DNA from: an uncultured Oxalicibacterium sp.
Lineage (GTDB): Bacteria > Pseudomonadota > Gammaproteobacteria > Burkholderiales > Burkholderiaceae_D
Length of the DNA stretch: 64,000 nucleotides
Reading direction: 5' to 3'
NCBI RefSeq assembly: GCF_913776015.1
Contig: NZ_CAJYMD010000001.1
Location: 41,844-105,843, forward strand
A program made the translations under genes and the position numbers. Below are positions 18,755 to 27,731 of the stretch, in pieces (positions within the stretch are counted from its first letter, which is position 1; every line of letters begins with the position of its first letter). A model generated the notes under the pieces. It did not search any database. It had not been told where the DNA came from and worked only from the letters and a program-made list of their open reading frames with translations.

Positions 18755-19540
18755 TCACTTCTCCAGCAAGTACATCGGACCAAAAAATTCCTGCATCGAC
18801 TGGTTGGCAATAAAGCTCAGGTTATAAGGATGCTCCGCCACCTTGCGCGGAAAACGCGCCGTGGCTGGCAAGGCATCGAGCTGCACGGCAATTTTCCCCC
18901 ATAACACCAGCATCGCTGGCGTCTGCCCTGCCGCTTCGGCATGATCGGCCAGTGCCGACAGCACCGTTTGCAAAAATGGTAGCCAAGCCCGGGCATCACG
19001 CACAGGCGGCACATCCGGGCGAAACACCAAGGACGCGTTCAATAACAAAAATCCCTGTTCAATCATTTTTTCCTGCAACTCAGGCAGGGTCTGCACGACA
19101 TGCGGCGCATCGGCACGTGCTTTTGCAGAAACCGCTTCCATCGCCTCACCGTTCGTTTGCGCCAGTGACAATTGGCCATCTGCCACCAGCAGCATCTTCA
19201 TGAAATTGCGCAATGAAGTAGCGCGATTGACTTGCTTGGACAATCCCTTTTCGGACCACAAGGAACCAACGGCACCATCCATGAAACAAAAACCGGTTGC
19301 GCTCTCGGCACGTGGATACGGCCCCTCCCCCACCAATACATATCGCACCGCATCCAGCGGCTGCGCGAAGGCAGCAAAAAGGCGCTGCTCTGTCGGCAGA
19401 AAAGCCGCATCGTCGAGGTCTACCAGATAGGCCGGATGTGCCGATGCAACCGCATCCAGACCTTTACGCAACACGGCATGCCACGATGGATGGGCGCGAT
19501 CAATCATGGCGATGAACTTGGCAGGAACAGAAGTAGGCAT
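18755..19540 (-). CDS. Uracil-DNA glycosylase-like protein with altered active site
   Basis: A 261-residue protein that aligns by eye with family 1 Ung: 'GEGPYP' (71-76) where Ung has GQDPYH, 'ATGFCF' (81-86), 'SLRNFMKML' (109-117), 'LLLNASLVF' (165-173), 'LVLWGK' (211-216) and 'HPYNLS' (237-242) where Ung has HPSPLS. The water-activating Asp of motif 1 is Gly and the following His is Pro, so normal Ung catalysis is doubtful, while the uracil-pocket His of the last motif is kept. ATG at 19540 is the likely start. Its gene lies next to uvrB. It may be a divergent glycosylase or a DNA-binding pseudoenzyme. Confidence 0.75.
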   Translation of the reverse strand: MPTSVPAKFIAMIDRAHPSWHAVLRKGLDAVASAHPAYLVDLDDAAFLPTEQRLFAAFAQPLDAVRYVLVGEGPYPRAESATGFCFMDGAVGSLWSEKGLSKQVNRATSLRNFMKMLLVADGQLSLAQTNGEAMEAVSAKARADAPHVVQTLPELQEKMIEQGFLLLNASLVFRPDVPPVRDARAWLPFLQTVLSALADHAEAAGQTPAMLVLWGKIAVQLDALPATARFPRKVAEHPYNLSFIANQSMQEFFGPMYLLEK

Positions 19541-19631
19541 GGTAACGAACAAATAAATGGAAAAAGGCCGGCACGAGGCCGACCATAATATATTTTGTGA
19601 CGCAACTGCCGTCACATGCAAATAAACTAAA

Positions 19632-21725
19632 TCACAGGGGAATAACGTTCGATGAATCCGTTCCCGTCGCTGCCCCGAACAACTGCTCCTTCAACACACG
19701 CAACTGATCGCGCACCTTGGCCGCTTTTTCGAATTCGAGATTTTTCGCGTGGTCGATCATCTGCTTTTCGAGCTTCTTGATCTCCTTGCTGACCTGCTTC
19801 TCGCTCATCGATTCATACTTGGCGTTATCCTGCGCAACCTGCAATTCAAGACGCGCTTCTTGCGGGCTGTAAACGCCATCGATCAACTCGCGAATTTCCT
19901 TCTTGATACCTGCCGGCGTAATGCCATGCGCTTCGTTGAAAGCCAACTGCTTGGCACGACGGCGCTCGGTTTCATCGATTGCACGTCGCATCGAATCGGT
20001 CACCTTGTCACCATACAGGATCGCCATCCCGCGCAGGTTACGTGCAGCACGACCAATGGTCTGAATCAGGCTGCGTTCCGAACGCAGGAAACCTTCCTTG
20101 TCCGCATCCAGAATCGCCACGAGCGATACCTCGGGAATATCCAACCCCTCACGCAAGAGATTGATACCAACCAACACGTCGAACGTCCCCAGTCGCAAAT
20201 CGCGAATGATCTCGACACGTTCAACCGTATCGATATCGCTATGCAGATAACGCACCTTGATGCCGTTATCGGATAAAAACTCGGTCAATTGCTCGGCCAT
20301 GCGCTTGGTCAGCGTGGTCACCAGCACACGCTCATTCAACTTCACGCGTTCGGTAATTTCCGACATCAAGTCGTCCACCTGCGTGGTTGCCGGCCGCACG
20401 CTGATGACAGGATCGACCAACCCTGTCGGACGTACGACTTGCTCGACCACCTGATCGGCATGTGCATTTTCATATTCGGCCGGCGTTGCCGATACAAAGA
20501 CGGTCTGCCGCATCTTGCCCTCGAATTCATCGAACTTGAGCGGACGATTGTCCAATGCAGATGGCAGACGGAAACCGTAATCGACAAGATTGGTCTTGCG
20601 CGCGCGATCACCGTTATACATGCCATTCAACTGACCGATCAGCACGTGTGACTCATCCAGGAACATGAGCGCATCGGGTGGCAGATAATCGACCAGCGTC
20701 GGCGGCGGCTCGCCAGCCTTGGCACCACTGAGGTGACGCGAATAGTTTTCGATGCCTTTGGTAAAGCCGATCTCGGTCATCATTTCCAGATCGAAGCGCG
20801 TGCGCTGTTCCAGCCGCTGTTCTTCGATGAGTTTATTTTCCTTGCGGAAGAAGGCGAGACGATCGCGCAACTCCTCCTTGATCGTTTCAATTGCGCGCAA
20901 TACCGTGGAGCGCGGGGTGACGTAATGCGAACCCGGATAGATCGTGAAGCGTGGAATCTTCTGTTTGACGCGCCCGGTCAAAGGATCGAACAGTTGCAGA
21001 CTCTCGATTTCATCATCAAAAGTTTCAATCCGTAATGCCAACTCGGCATGTTCCGCCGGAAAAACATCGATCGTATCGCCGCGCACGCGGAAAGTACCGC
21101 GCCCGAAATCGACCTCATTGCGCGTGTATTGCATCTGGATCAAACGGGCAATCACATCGCGCTGGCTGACCTTGTCCTTGGCACGCAAGGTCAGGATCAT
21201 CTGGTGATATTCGTTGGGATTACCGATACCGTAAATCGCTGACACAGTGGCCACGATCACCACATCGCGCCGCTCCATCAGCGATTTGGTGCAGGACAGG
21301 CGCATCTGCTCGATATGCTCGTTAATCGACGAATCCTTCTCGATGAACAAATCGCGCTGCGGTACGTAAGCTTCCGGCTGGTAGTAATCGTAGTAACTGA
21401 CGAAATACTCGACCGCATTCTGCGGGAAGAACTCGCGAAATTCGCTGTACAACTGTGCCGCCAGCGTCTTGTTCGGCGCAAACACAATCGCTGGGCGCCC
21501 CAGGCGAGCAATCGTGTTAGCCACTGTATAAGTCTTGCCCGAGCCGGTTACACCCAGCAAGGTCTGATAAAACAGACCGTCATTGATCCCTTCCACCAGC
21601 TTGTCAATCGCCTTCGGCTGATCGCCAGCAGGCGGAAACGGCTGATAAAGCCGAAACGGCGAATCCGGGAAGGTGATGATTTTCGACTCGTCGAATGACG
21701 GCGTGACCTGGGATAAATCGGACAT
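19632..21725 (-). CDS. uvrB: UvrABC system protein B
   Basis: A 697-residue damage-verification helicase of nucleotide excision repair, loaded by UvrA and cut partner of UvrC. Walker A '[10 protein letters not shown]' (about 59), the damage-clamping beta-hairpin '[12 protein letters not shown]', helicase motifs '[10 protein letters not shown]', '[10 protein letters not shown]', '[10 protein letters not shown]' and 'QTIGRAARN', and a C-terminal UVR domain that contacts UvrC are all present. Full length. It diverges from the aminotransferase gene across about 120 bp. Confidence 0.98.
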   Translation of the reverse strand: MSDLSQVTPSFDESKIITFPDSPFRLYQPFPPAGDQPKAIDKLVEGINDGLFYQTLLGVTGSGKTYTVANTIARLGRPAIVFAPNKTLAAQLYSEFREFFPQNAVEYFVSYYDYYQPEAYVPQRDLFIEKDSSINEHIEQMRLSCTKSLMERRDVVIVATVSAIYGIGNPNEYHQMILTLRAKDKVSQRDVIARLIQMQYTRNEVDFGRGTFRVRGDTIDVFPAEHAELALRIETFDDEIESLQLFDPLTGRVKQKIPRFTIYPGSHYVTPRSTVLRAIETIKEELRDRLAFFRKENKLIEEQRLEQRTRFDLEMMTEIGFTKGIENYSRHLSGAKAGEPPPTLVDYLPPDALMFLDESHVLIGQLNGMYNGDRARKTNLVDYGFRLPSALDNRPLKFDEFEGKMRQTVFVSATPAEYENAHADQVVEQVVRPTGLVDPVISVRPATTQVDDLMSEITERVKLNERVLVTTLTKRMAEQLTEFLSDNGIKVRYLHSDIDTVERVEIIRDLRLGTFDVLVGINLLREGLDIPEVSLVAILDADKEGFLRSERSLIQTIGRAARNLRGMAILYGDKVTDSMRRAIDETERRRAKQLAFNEAHGITPAGIKKEIRELIDGVYSPQEARLELQVAQDNAKYESMSEKQVSKEIKKLEKQMIDHAKNLEFEKAAKVRDQLRVLKEQLFGAATGTDSSNVIPL

Positions 21726-21843
21726 TGCAATACGACCTTTGGTAGAATTGTTCGGCTGAATTCTCGCTCAGGACTTTTGGCCCTGCGCACCAATCAACCT
21801 CTCTGCAATCAGTGACTTGCAGCTAACTTTTGATGTTATCACG

Positions 21844-23058
21844 ATGAACGCACCTACTTCTGCTTCACTGCTCAATGCCATCGAGATGGCGCCCCGCGAT
21901 CCGATCCTCGGCATCACCGAGGCATTCAACGCAGACAAGAATCCGAAGAAATGCAATTTGGGTGTCGGCGTTTATTATGATGACAACGGCAAGCTGCCTC
22001 TGTTGGAATGCGTACGCAAGGCAGAAGCCCAGTTGATGGAAAAAACCGCACCGCGTGGCTATCTTCCTATCGACGGACTGGCTGCTTACGACAAAACGGT
22101 CCAGGATCTCGTATTTGGGGCCGATAGCGCCGTCGTCAAGGAAAAACGTGCAATCACCGCGCAAGCAATCGGCGGCACCGGCGCGTTGAAACTCGGCGCC
22201 GACTTCCTCAAGCGCTTTGCACCGAATGCACAAGTCTGGATCAGCGATCCAAGCTGGGAAAACCACCGCGCCCTGTTCGAATCAGCAGGCTTCGTGGTCA
22301 ATAACTATCCTTATTACGATGCAGCAAGCAAGGGCATCAATTTCGCTGGCATGCTGGATACGCTCAAATCGATTCCGGCTGGCTCCATCGTCTTGCTCCA
22401 CGCTTGCTGCCACAACCCCACCGGCGCCGATCTGACCGATACACAATGGACGCAAGTCATCGATGTCGTCACCTCGCGCGGCTTGATTCCCTTCCTCGAC
22501 ATGGCTTACCAAGGCTTTGGCGATGGCATCGAATCGGACGGCAAGGTTGTCAGTCTGTTTGCCAATGCCGGCGGCCCCGTGTTCGTCTCCAACTCGTTCT
22601 CCAAATCCTTCTCGCTGTATGGCGAACGCGTGGGCGCTTTGTCGATCGTCGCGACCAGTGCCGAAGAAGCGGCACGCGTGCTGTCGCAACTCAAGCGCGT
22701 CATTCGCACCAACTATTCCAACCCACCGATTCATGGTGGCCAGGTCGTCGCGACCGTACTGGCAACGCCAGAGCTGCGTGCACTGTGGGAAGAAGAACTG
22801 GCCGGCATGCGCGTACGTATTCGCGAAATGCGTCATGCCTTTGTCGACAAGCTCAAGGTAAAAGCGCCATCGCATAATTTTGATTTCGTTGTCACGCAAC
22901 GCGGCATGTTTTCCTATTCCGGCCTGACCAAGCCGCAAGTCGAACGCCTGCGCGATGAATTTTCGATTTATGCGGTCGATACCGGCCGCATCTGTGTGGC
23001 CGCGCTCAACAGCGGCAACATCGATTACGTTGTCGATGCCATTGCAAAAGTTTTGTAA
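21844..23058 (+). CDS. Aromatic/aspartate aminotransferase, class I PLP
   Basis: A 404-residue fold-type I aminotransferase of the AspC/TyrB group, moving amino groups between glutamate and aspartate or aromatic amino acids. Visible features: 'LGVGVYYDDNGKLPLL' (substrate entry), 'HACCHNPTGADLT', PLP lysine in 'SNSFSKSFSLYGERVGAL', and 'MFSYSGL' plus 'GRICVAALN' near the C-terminus, binding the substrate carboxylate. ATG at 21844 is preferred to 21817. TyrB-like versus AspC-like specificity cannot be settled by eye. Confidence 0.93.
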   Translation: MNAPTSASLLNAIEMAPRDPILGITEAFNADKNPKKCNLGVGVYYDDNGKLPLLECVRKAEAQLMEKTAPRGYLPIDGLAAYDKTVQDLVFGADSAVVKEKRAITAQAIGGTGALKLGADFLKRFAPNAQVWISDPSWENHRALFESAGFVVNNYPYYDAASKGINFAGMLDTLKSIPAGSIVLLHACCHNPTGADLTDTQWTQVIDVVTSRGLIPFLDMAYQGFGDGIESDGKVVSLFANAGGPVFVSNSFSKSFSLYGERVGALSIVATSAEEAARVLSQLKRVIRTNYSNPPIHGGQVVATVLATPELRALWEEELAGMRVRIREMRHAFVDKLKVKAPSHNFDFVVTQRGMFSYSGLTKPQVERLRDEFSIYAVDTGRICVAALNSGNIDYVVDAIAKVL

Positions 23059-23110
23059 GGCAAGCACGTAAATTTTTCTGCAGAAAATCGTAAAAAGTTT
23101 CTCTTAGTGT

Positions 23111-23139
23111 TTGACAGGCAAGGAAGTTTCAGACATAAT
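23111..23139 (+). promoter_or_regulatory. Sigma-70 promoter of tRNA-Asn
   Basis: TTGACA (23111-23116), 17-nt spacer, CATAAT (23134-23139), ending 11 bp before the tRNA. Confidence 0.85.
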
Positions 23140-23150
23140 CTTGTCTCTGT

Positions 23151-23226
23151 TCCCTGATAGCTCAGTCGGTAGAGCGACGGACTGTTAATCCGCAGGTCCC
23201 TGGTTCGAGTCCAGGTCGGGGAGCCA
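23151..23226 (+). tRNA. tRNA-Asn (GTT)
   Basis: A 76-nt cloverleaf with acceptor stem TCCCTGA/TCGGGGA, D-arm 'GCTCAGTCGGTAGAGC', anticodon GTT at 23184-23186, T-arm with 'GGTTCGAGTCC' and an encoded CCA. It has its own promoter and terminator. Confidence 0.97.
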
Positions 23227-23235
23227 CAGAATGCA

Positions 23236-23265
23236 AAGGGCCTAGTTAAAAGCTGGGCCCTTTTT
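23236..23265 (+). terminator. Intrinsic terminator of tRNA-Asn
   Basis: AAAGGGCC paired with GGCCCTTT followed by T-run. Confidence 0.85.
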
Positions 23266-23287
23266 CCATTTCACGACAGGAATTGTC

Positions 23288-23506
23288 ATGGCACGTACAC
23301 CACAGGAATTCGCAGACCGCGTCAACGAACTCGCAAGCGACCCGGCTCGCGCTGGTAGCCAACCACATTACGGCGTGGAATTGGCACGCGAGCCTTATGG
23401 CTATGTGCTGAAAATGATCGGCTCTCCTGATCGGGATTTCATTCGCGAATGCTATGCGATTGCCTATTACGAAGGTGCGCCAAGTCCCGGCGTCTTGCGA
23501 CCATAA
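23288..23506 (+). CDS. Small conserved-looking protein, paralogue of the one at 25132-25356
   Basis: A 72-residue soluble protein with no signal or membrane segment. It shares with the minus-strand 74-residue protein at 25132 the pattern T-x-QEFAD-x-V, DP-x-R-x-GS, GV-x-L, GY-x-L and FI-x-ECY-x-I-x-Y, which covers nearly its whole length. AGGA ribosome site upstream, terminator downstream (23546-23574). Function unknown. Together the two copies bracket the EAL-domain gene. Confidence 0.75.
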   Translation: MARTPQEFADRVNELASDPARAGSQPHYGVELAREPYGYVLKMIGSPDRDFIRECYAIAYYEGAPSPGVLRP

Positions 23507-23545
23507 TTATTGAAGACAGTCGATCCGCGACATAAAAGAATTATC

Positions 23546-23574
23546 AGGCCCTACCATGTAGGGCCTTTTCTTTT
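23546..23574 (+). terminator. Intrinsic terminator after the small paralogue
   Basis: AGGCCCTAC, loop CAT, GTAGGGCCT, then TTTCTTTT. Confidence 0.88.
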
Positions 23575-23765
23575 GGGGATATAGAGCAGCCTCGCATTAC
23601 AAACAGTACCCGCCCCCACCATCCATGCGTTCACCGAGGGTTAGCCAAACCAGCCATTCGAACTACAGCCTGGCAACCGACAATTGCCCAAAGTTAATTC
23701 AGAAGCGTAGAATTTTTAACGAAGAGCAAGCTTTCCCAGATGTCGATGAAAGACGGCAAACAATA

Positions 23766-25100
23766 ATGAGCATGCCTCCTGCGCCCAATCCCAAACAATC
23801 GCTACGCATGCGCCGTGCCTTGCTGCTCAGCGCATTGGTACTGGGCTGCATTTCCATCGCCTGGGGCTTTTACTTTGCCACACAGGGCAACTGGATTATC
23901 TGGCCGATCAACATACTTTCAATTGCTGTTGCAATCGGTGTCGCCTGGCTGACCTGGCGCGGGAAAATACGCTTCGCTTCGATTACGCTGTTTTCGGCGG
24001 TGTATCTGATCCTCTGCGTGTTCTGCGTCTTTTTGGACGTCCCTACAGCAGATGCACCTCGCTCCAATCACAACTATTTTCTGGTTGTGGCCCTATTCGC
24101 ATGGCTGGTGTTTAAAGGCGATGCAGTCTGGTTGCGCTATGGCACGCTGCTGGCAGCGCTTGGTGCCTTTATCTTTTTCGCCAGCACGCAATGGGGCATC
24201 AGCACGCCATACGCATTAGGTGCGGATGTCCGCGCTCCCGGATCCTGGATACACAATATCCTCGTGACAGCCTTACTGGTCACGCTGCTATGGGTCATGC
24301 AAACCAATCTGGCCGAACGCAATGCGATGGAAGCGGATCTGCGCAAAGCCATCTCCGCTGAACAGCTCATACTCCATTTTCAGCCGCAGGTCGGAAATGA
24401 TGGTCACATTGTTGGTGCCGAAGCGTTGCTACGGTGGCGCCATCCAACAAAAGGCCTGGTATCACCTGCGGACTTCATTCCGCTGGCCGAGCAAAGCGGT
24501 CTGATTCTGCCCGTCGGTCATTGGGTTTTGGGCGCAGCTTGTACGCAATTGCAAGCATGGGCAGCGAATCCCGCGACCGCACATCTCAGCATTGCCGTCA
24601 ACGTCAGCGCATCGCAGTTCAAACAGCGCGATTATGTCAACCAAGTCATCTCTGTACTGGATCGCTCCGGTGTAGAACCGACACGCCTCACGCTCGAACT
24701 GACGGAGAGCATGCTAGTTAATGATGTGAATGACATCATTTCGAAGATGCATGCATTGAAAGCAAAAGGCGTACGACTATCGCTGGATGATTTTGGCACC
24801 GGCTACTCATCGCTCAGCTACCTAAAACGGTTGCCGCTTGACCAGATCAAGATTGATCGTTCCTTCGTACGCGACGTCACAATCGACAAGCATGATGTCG
24901 CGATCGTGCAAACCGTCGTAGAGTTGGCGCATAACATGGAATTACATGTCATTGCAGAAGGCGTCGAAACTGAGGAACAAAGGCAATTTCTTGCGGAACT
25001 CGGCTGCCATGCGTTTCAGGGCTACCTGCTAAGCAAACCCTTGCCCATCGATGCATTCAATATGTTCGCCATGTCACATCAGCAAATGACCAACATTTAA
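23766..25100 (+). CDS. Membrane-anchored EAL-domain cyclic-di-GMP phosphodiesterase
   Basis: A 444-residue protein: five or six N-terminal transmembrane helices (about residues 15-185), a short helical linker, then an EAL domain (about 195-435). Catalytic elements all look intact: 'EALLRW' (219-224), 'VNVSA', 'LELTES', 'LDDFGTGYSS', 'IKIDRSF', 'AEGVET' and 'QGYLLSKP'. There is no GGDEF domain, so it should degrade c-di-GMP rather than make it. The membrane part resembles no sensor domain I can name. The ATG at 23766 starts just before the first helix; an upstream in-frame ATG at 23625 adds a non-conserved tail. A PilZ protein lies 2 kb downstream. Confidence 0.9.
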   Translation: MSMPPAPNPKQSLRMRRALLLSALVLGCISIAWGFYFATQGNWIIWPINILSIAVAIGVAWLTWRGKIRFASITLFSAVYLILCVFCVFLDVPTADAPRSNHNYFLVVALFAWLVFKGDAVWLRYGTLLAALGAFIFFASTQWGISTPYALGADVRAPGSWIHNILVTALLVTLLWVMQTNLAERNAMEADLRKAISAEQLILHFQPQVGNDGHIVGAEALLRWRHPTKGLVSPADFIPLAEQSGLILPVGHWVLGAACTQLQAWAANPATAHLSIAVNVSASQFKQRDYVNQVISVLDRSGVEPTRLTLELTESMLVNDVNDIISKMHALKAKGVRLSLDDFGTGYSSLSYLKRLPLDQIKIDRSFVRDVTIDKHDVAIVQTVVELAHNMELHVIAEGVETEEQRQFLAELGCHAFQGYLLSKPLPIDAFNMFAMSHQQMTNI

Positions 25101-25131
25101 ACGGGCGGTAAGTGTCAGAACACCGCAGAGA

Positions 25132-25356
25132 TCAAAGCGGCGGCGGTACGACGGTAGATGTGGGTTGATACAGGCTGTAGATGATCCGATAGCACTCATG
25201 GATGAAAGTGCTCGGTGTTTCCCCTACCGGACGCAGATGGTAACCACTTCCCACACGCAATAGCGTTACACCGAAGCTGGCATCGCTCCCCAATCTTTCA
25301 GGGTCTTGCAAGGCTTGCGTAACGAGATCGGCGAATTCCTGAGCAGTGATTTGCAT
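25132..25356 (-). CDS. Small conserved-looking protein, paralogue of the one at 23288-23506
   Basis: A 74-residue soluble protein similar along its length to the 72-residue protein at 23288 (about 40 percent of positions by eye), but on the opposite strand and convergent with the EAL gene, 31 bp away. Start ATG at 25356; the longer in-frame version lacks conservation with the paralogue. It ends in a proline-rich tail. Function unknown. Confidence 0.7.
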   Translation of the reverse strand: MQITAQEFADLVTQALQDPERLGSDASFGVTLLRVGSGYHLRPVGETPSTFIHECYRIIYSLYQPTSTVVPPPL

Positions 25357-25823
25357 GATAGAAGCAGATGAAAATTGAAAAACGCAATATACGGGAATTT
25401 TCCAGACATTGCGGGAATGCGAATGCACTCCTCCGCGCATGAGGACGATTAATCGCTTTCTATTCAACAATCCCCATTTCATGGGATTGCTCTTTCATCG
25501 AAGCAACGGAATACTGTCGCCGCTTCCATGAAAGTCCTTTCCATGAACTATCTTATCGATAACCACCCCGCCAAAACGCTGGCCTTCGTCATTTCGATTG
25601 CGCTATCGGCCCTGATCTGGCTTTTCTAGTTCGACTGAAATCCGGCTATTCATACGGTCAACGCGCATCACCATACTGAAATCATCAGCTCAAAATGATT
25701 TGAGTTGAACATATTTTCAAAATAGCATCTAACAAGGCAATAAGAACTTCTTCATCGAGAACCTGCGCGAACTCTTGGCAATTTCTTTGCCATCCATAAC
25801 GTAGCGTATCGATCTGCCTTGCC
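25357..25823. other. Intergenic region with one possible microprotein
   Basis: Holds the promoter side of the small minus-strand gene, the 33-codon candidate at 25528-25629, and an inverted repeat CTCAAA-ATGA-TTTGAG at 25689-25704 that could be an operator for the acyltransferase gene. Nothing else recognised. Confidence 0.55.
25528..25629 (+). CDS. Possible 33-residue single-helix membrane microprotein
   Basis: ATG at 25528 (alternative at 25543) opens a frame encoding a short polar N-terminus ('MNYLIDNHPAK' from the second Met) and one hydrophobic helix of about 18 residues ending 'LSALIWLF', then TAG. Composition is that of known small membrane proteins, but no strong ribosome site precedes either ATG, so this is only a candidate. 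Confidence 0.35.
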   Translation: MKVLSMNYLIDNHPAKTLAFVISIALSALIWLF

Positions 25824-26933
25824 ATGCCGATTGCCGTCACGCATCAATCTCAAGCCACACCTGTTACCACACATCCTCCACAACCCCGTCTACCGATGAT
25901 CGATGTCGCCAAGGGAATCGGCATTTTGCTGATCGTTCTTGGACACAACCGCATCTTTACTTCGCATTACGAAGACGCGGCCAATTTTCTAGCGGCCTTT
26001 CGTTTACCTTTCTTTTTCTTCATTTCAGGCGTTATTTTTTCAGTCGGGCGACGCGACATCGGCACGATTGCGTGGCGGCGCGCCGATGCCTGGCTGAAAC
26101 CTTACGTCATGGTGCTGTTATTGGGCGGACTGCTGAAGTGGTTGATGGGGAAAGAAAGCGTGGAATCCGTGCTACTAGGGATTTTCTATGGCACCGGCTT
26201 TACACTAGGCTGGAATGTGCTGTGGTTTCTGCCGCATCTTTGGCTGCTCTATGTCAGCGTTGCCATTCTCGTCAAACATGGGCAATCACTGATTGATCAG
26301 CCCATCAAGAAAAGTGCAGTGTTGCTACTGTTACTGGGCATCGGCTATTACGTGATGAATGCGTTTGATACCGTACGCGACAATCCCGCCTGCGAACGCA
26401 TCATGCATGTGGAGCCCATGCTGCTGCATTGTGGACTGCCCTTCAGCGCCGATGTCCTGCTGCTGTCAGCAAGCTACTTCTTGCTGGGGCATTTTCTCTC
26501 CACACCTGCCAAGAATTTCCGCATCCATCCGATTGTCATGACAATCGCATTCGTGGTCGCCATTCTGCTCAATATGCAATACGGCTTCCGCATCGACTTC
26601 AACATGCGCCGCTACGATAGTCTCTTCATCTCCACGATTCAGGCTTTGGCGGGAATCTATCTGATGCTGTGCATCTGCACGCTACTTGCGCAAGTCATGC
26701 ACCTGCGAAAAATGCTGTCCTACATTGGCAAGGGAAGCCTGATGATTTTGCTGTTTCATGCACAAATCCAGTTCCCGCTGGTGGCAGCCCTGCAACCGCA
26801 TCTGCCCGCAATACTTGCGGGACTGATCGCTTTCATCGCCTGCACCGGTATTGCGCTTGCGATCTGGGAGGTGTGCAAACGCAGTAGGCTCCTCTCTGCG
26901 CTATTGCTCCCTCTGGATTGGAAGAAGAAATGA
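25824..26933 (+). CDS. Acyltransferase family 3 membrane protein (OafA/fucose acetylase-like)
   Basis: A 369-residue integral membrane protein with about ten helices. It starts with the family motif 'DVAKGIGILLIVLGHNR' and 'FRLPFFFFISGVIFS', typical of O-acyltransferases modifying sugars of polysaccharides, lipopolysaccharide or oligosaccharides. No glycosyltransferase genes are nearby, so the acceptor is unknown. Converges on the PilZ gene with 12 bp between stops. Confidence 0.85.
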   Translation: MPIAVTHQSQATPVTTHPPQPRLPMIDVAKGIGILLIVLGHNRIFTSHYEDAANFLAAFRLPFFFFISGVIFSVGRRDIGTIAWRRADAWLKPYVMVLLLGGLLKWLMGKESVESVLLGIFYGTGFTLGWNVLWFLPHLWLLYVSVAILVKHGQSLIDQPIKKSAVLLLLLGIGYYVMNAFDTVRDNPACERIMHVEPMLLHCGLPFSADVLLLSASYFLLGHFLSTPAKNFRIHPIVMTIAFVVAILLNMQYGFRIDFNMRRYDSLFISTIQALAGIYLMLCICTLLAQVMHLRKMLSYIGKGSLMILLFHAQIQFPLVAALQPHLPAILAGLIAFIACTGIALAIWEVCKRSRLLSALLLPLDWKKK

Positions 26934-26945
26934 ATGCAGTGGAAA

Positions 26946-27626
26946 TCAGGCAATGTTCTGTCGGCCGTCCAGCATCATTTCATATACATAATTGCGGATC
27001 ACCAGCGACTCGGTCGCACCTACCTTGACGAACTCGACGCCAGTCGTCATGCCTGCGGCACCGTGTGGCATGACATTGCGAATCCTTGCGTGGACATCGA
27101 TCTCATGACTAGGCTCGCCATCTCCGGGTGGCAGCGTGAAACGCAACCCAAGTTCGTCATCGAAACTTCCGAGATTGTTCGATGACATGATCAGGCATCC
27201 TGTCGCGCTCAGATTTTGCAAGGATACTTGTTCGCTGCCAGAAGCGCGAACGACCTCTGCACCCATCGCCACCTTGATACGCATCTCACTACGGACTTTT
27301 TTAGTACGAACATCAAGCGGACAGGCGATGCACAGACAATAGACGGGATGCGCCAGTGTTTTCAGGACGACACTATCAAACGCAAAAATGGTCGTGCCCG
27401 AGAACACGCGTACGGTCAACTTCTCACCATCGATGAAAGTGAGAAGCGAACCACTTTCACGCGGTTGCTGGATCAGAATGTAGTTGGGAAAATCGAAGCC
27501 AATGACGGCAGAGACATATTGCATGGGCTTGTGACCGCGATGCGTAAAAATCTGCAACCGGGTTCCGGGCTGCAAATTCATCGAATTCTCTTTGGTATTG
27601 ACCGCCTGCTGTGCCTGATCCTGCAT
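26946..27626 (-). CDS. YcgR-like PilZ-domain protein
   Basis: A 226-residue soluble protein with an N-terminal YcgR-type domain (about 20-105) and a C-terminal PilZ domain. The c-di-GMP-binding signature is partly seen: an 'RSEMRIKV' arginine motif about residue 113, and 'NLSATGC' in place of the classical D-x-S-x-x-G, so Asp is replaced by Asn. YcgR proteins slow flagellar motors when bound to c-di-GMP; that role here is inference. The nearby EAL phosphodiesterase would act in the same signalling network. A start at the internal ATG 45 bp later is possible. Confidence 0.85.
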   Translation of the reverse strand: MQDQAQQAVNTKENSMNLQPGTRLQIFTHRGHKPMQYVSAVIGFDFPNYILIQQPRESGSLLTFIDGEKLTVRVFSGTTIFAFDSVVLKTLAHPVYCLCIACPLDVRTKKVRSEMRIKVAMGAEVVRASGSEQVSLQNLSATGCLIMSSNNLGSFDDELGLRFTLPPGDGEPSHEIDVHARIRNVMPHGAAGMTTGVEFVKVGATESLVIRNYVYEMMLDGRQNIA

Positions 27627-27731
27627 TTTCCGAAAGCCCGCTGCAAAACGAAGTTCGGCATTGTAATGACTTCCTTTATTACAGGATAGCTATCGGGTCG
27701 CCTCCCCTCGCCTCTTCTGGTTTTATTGTGA

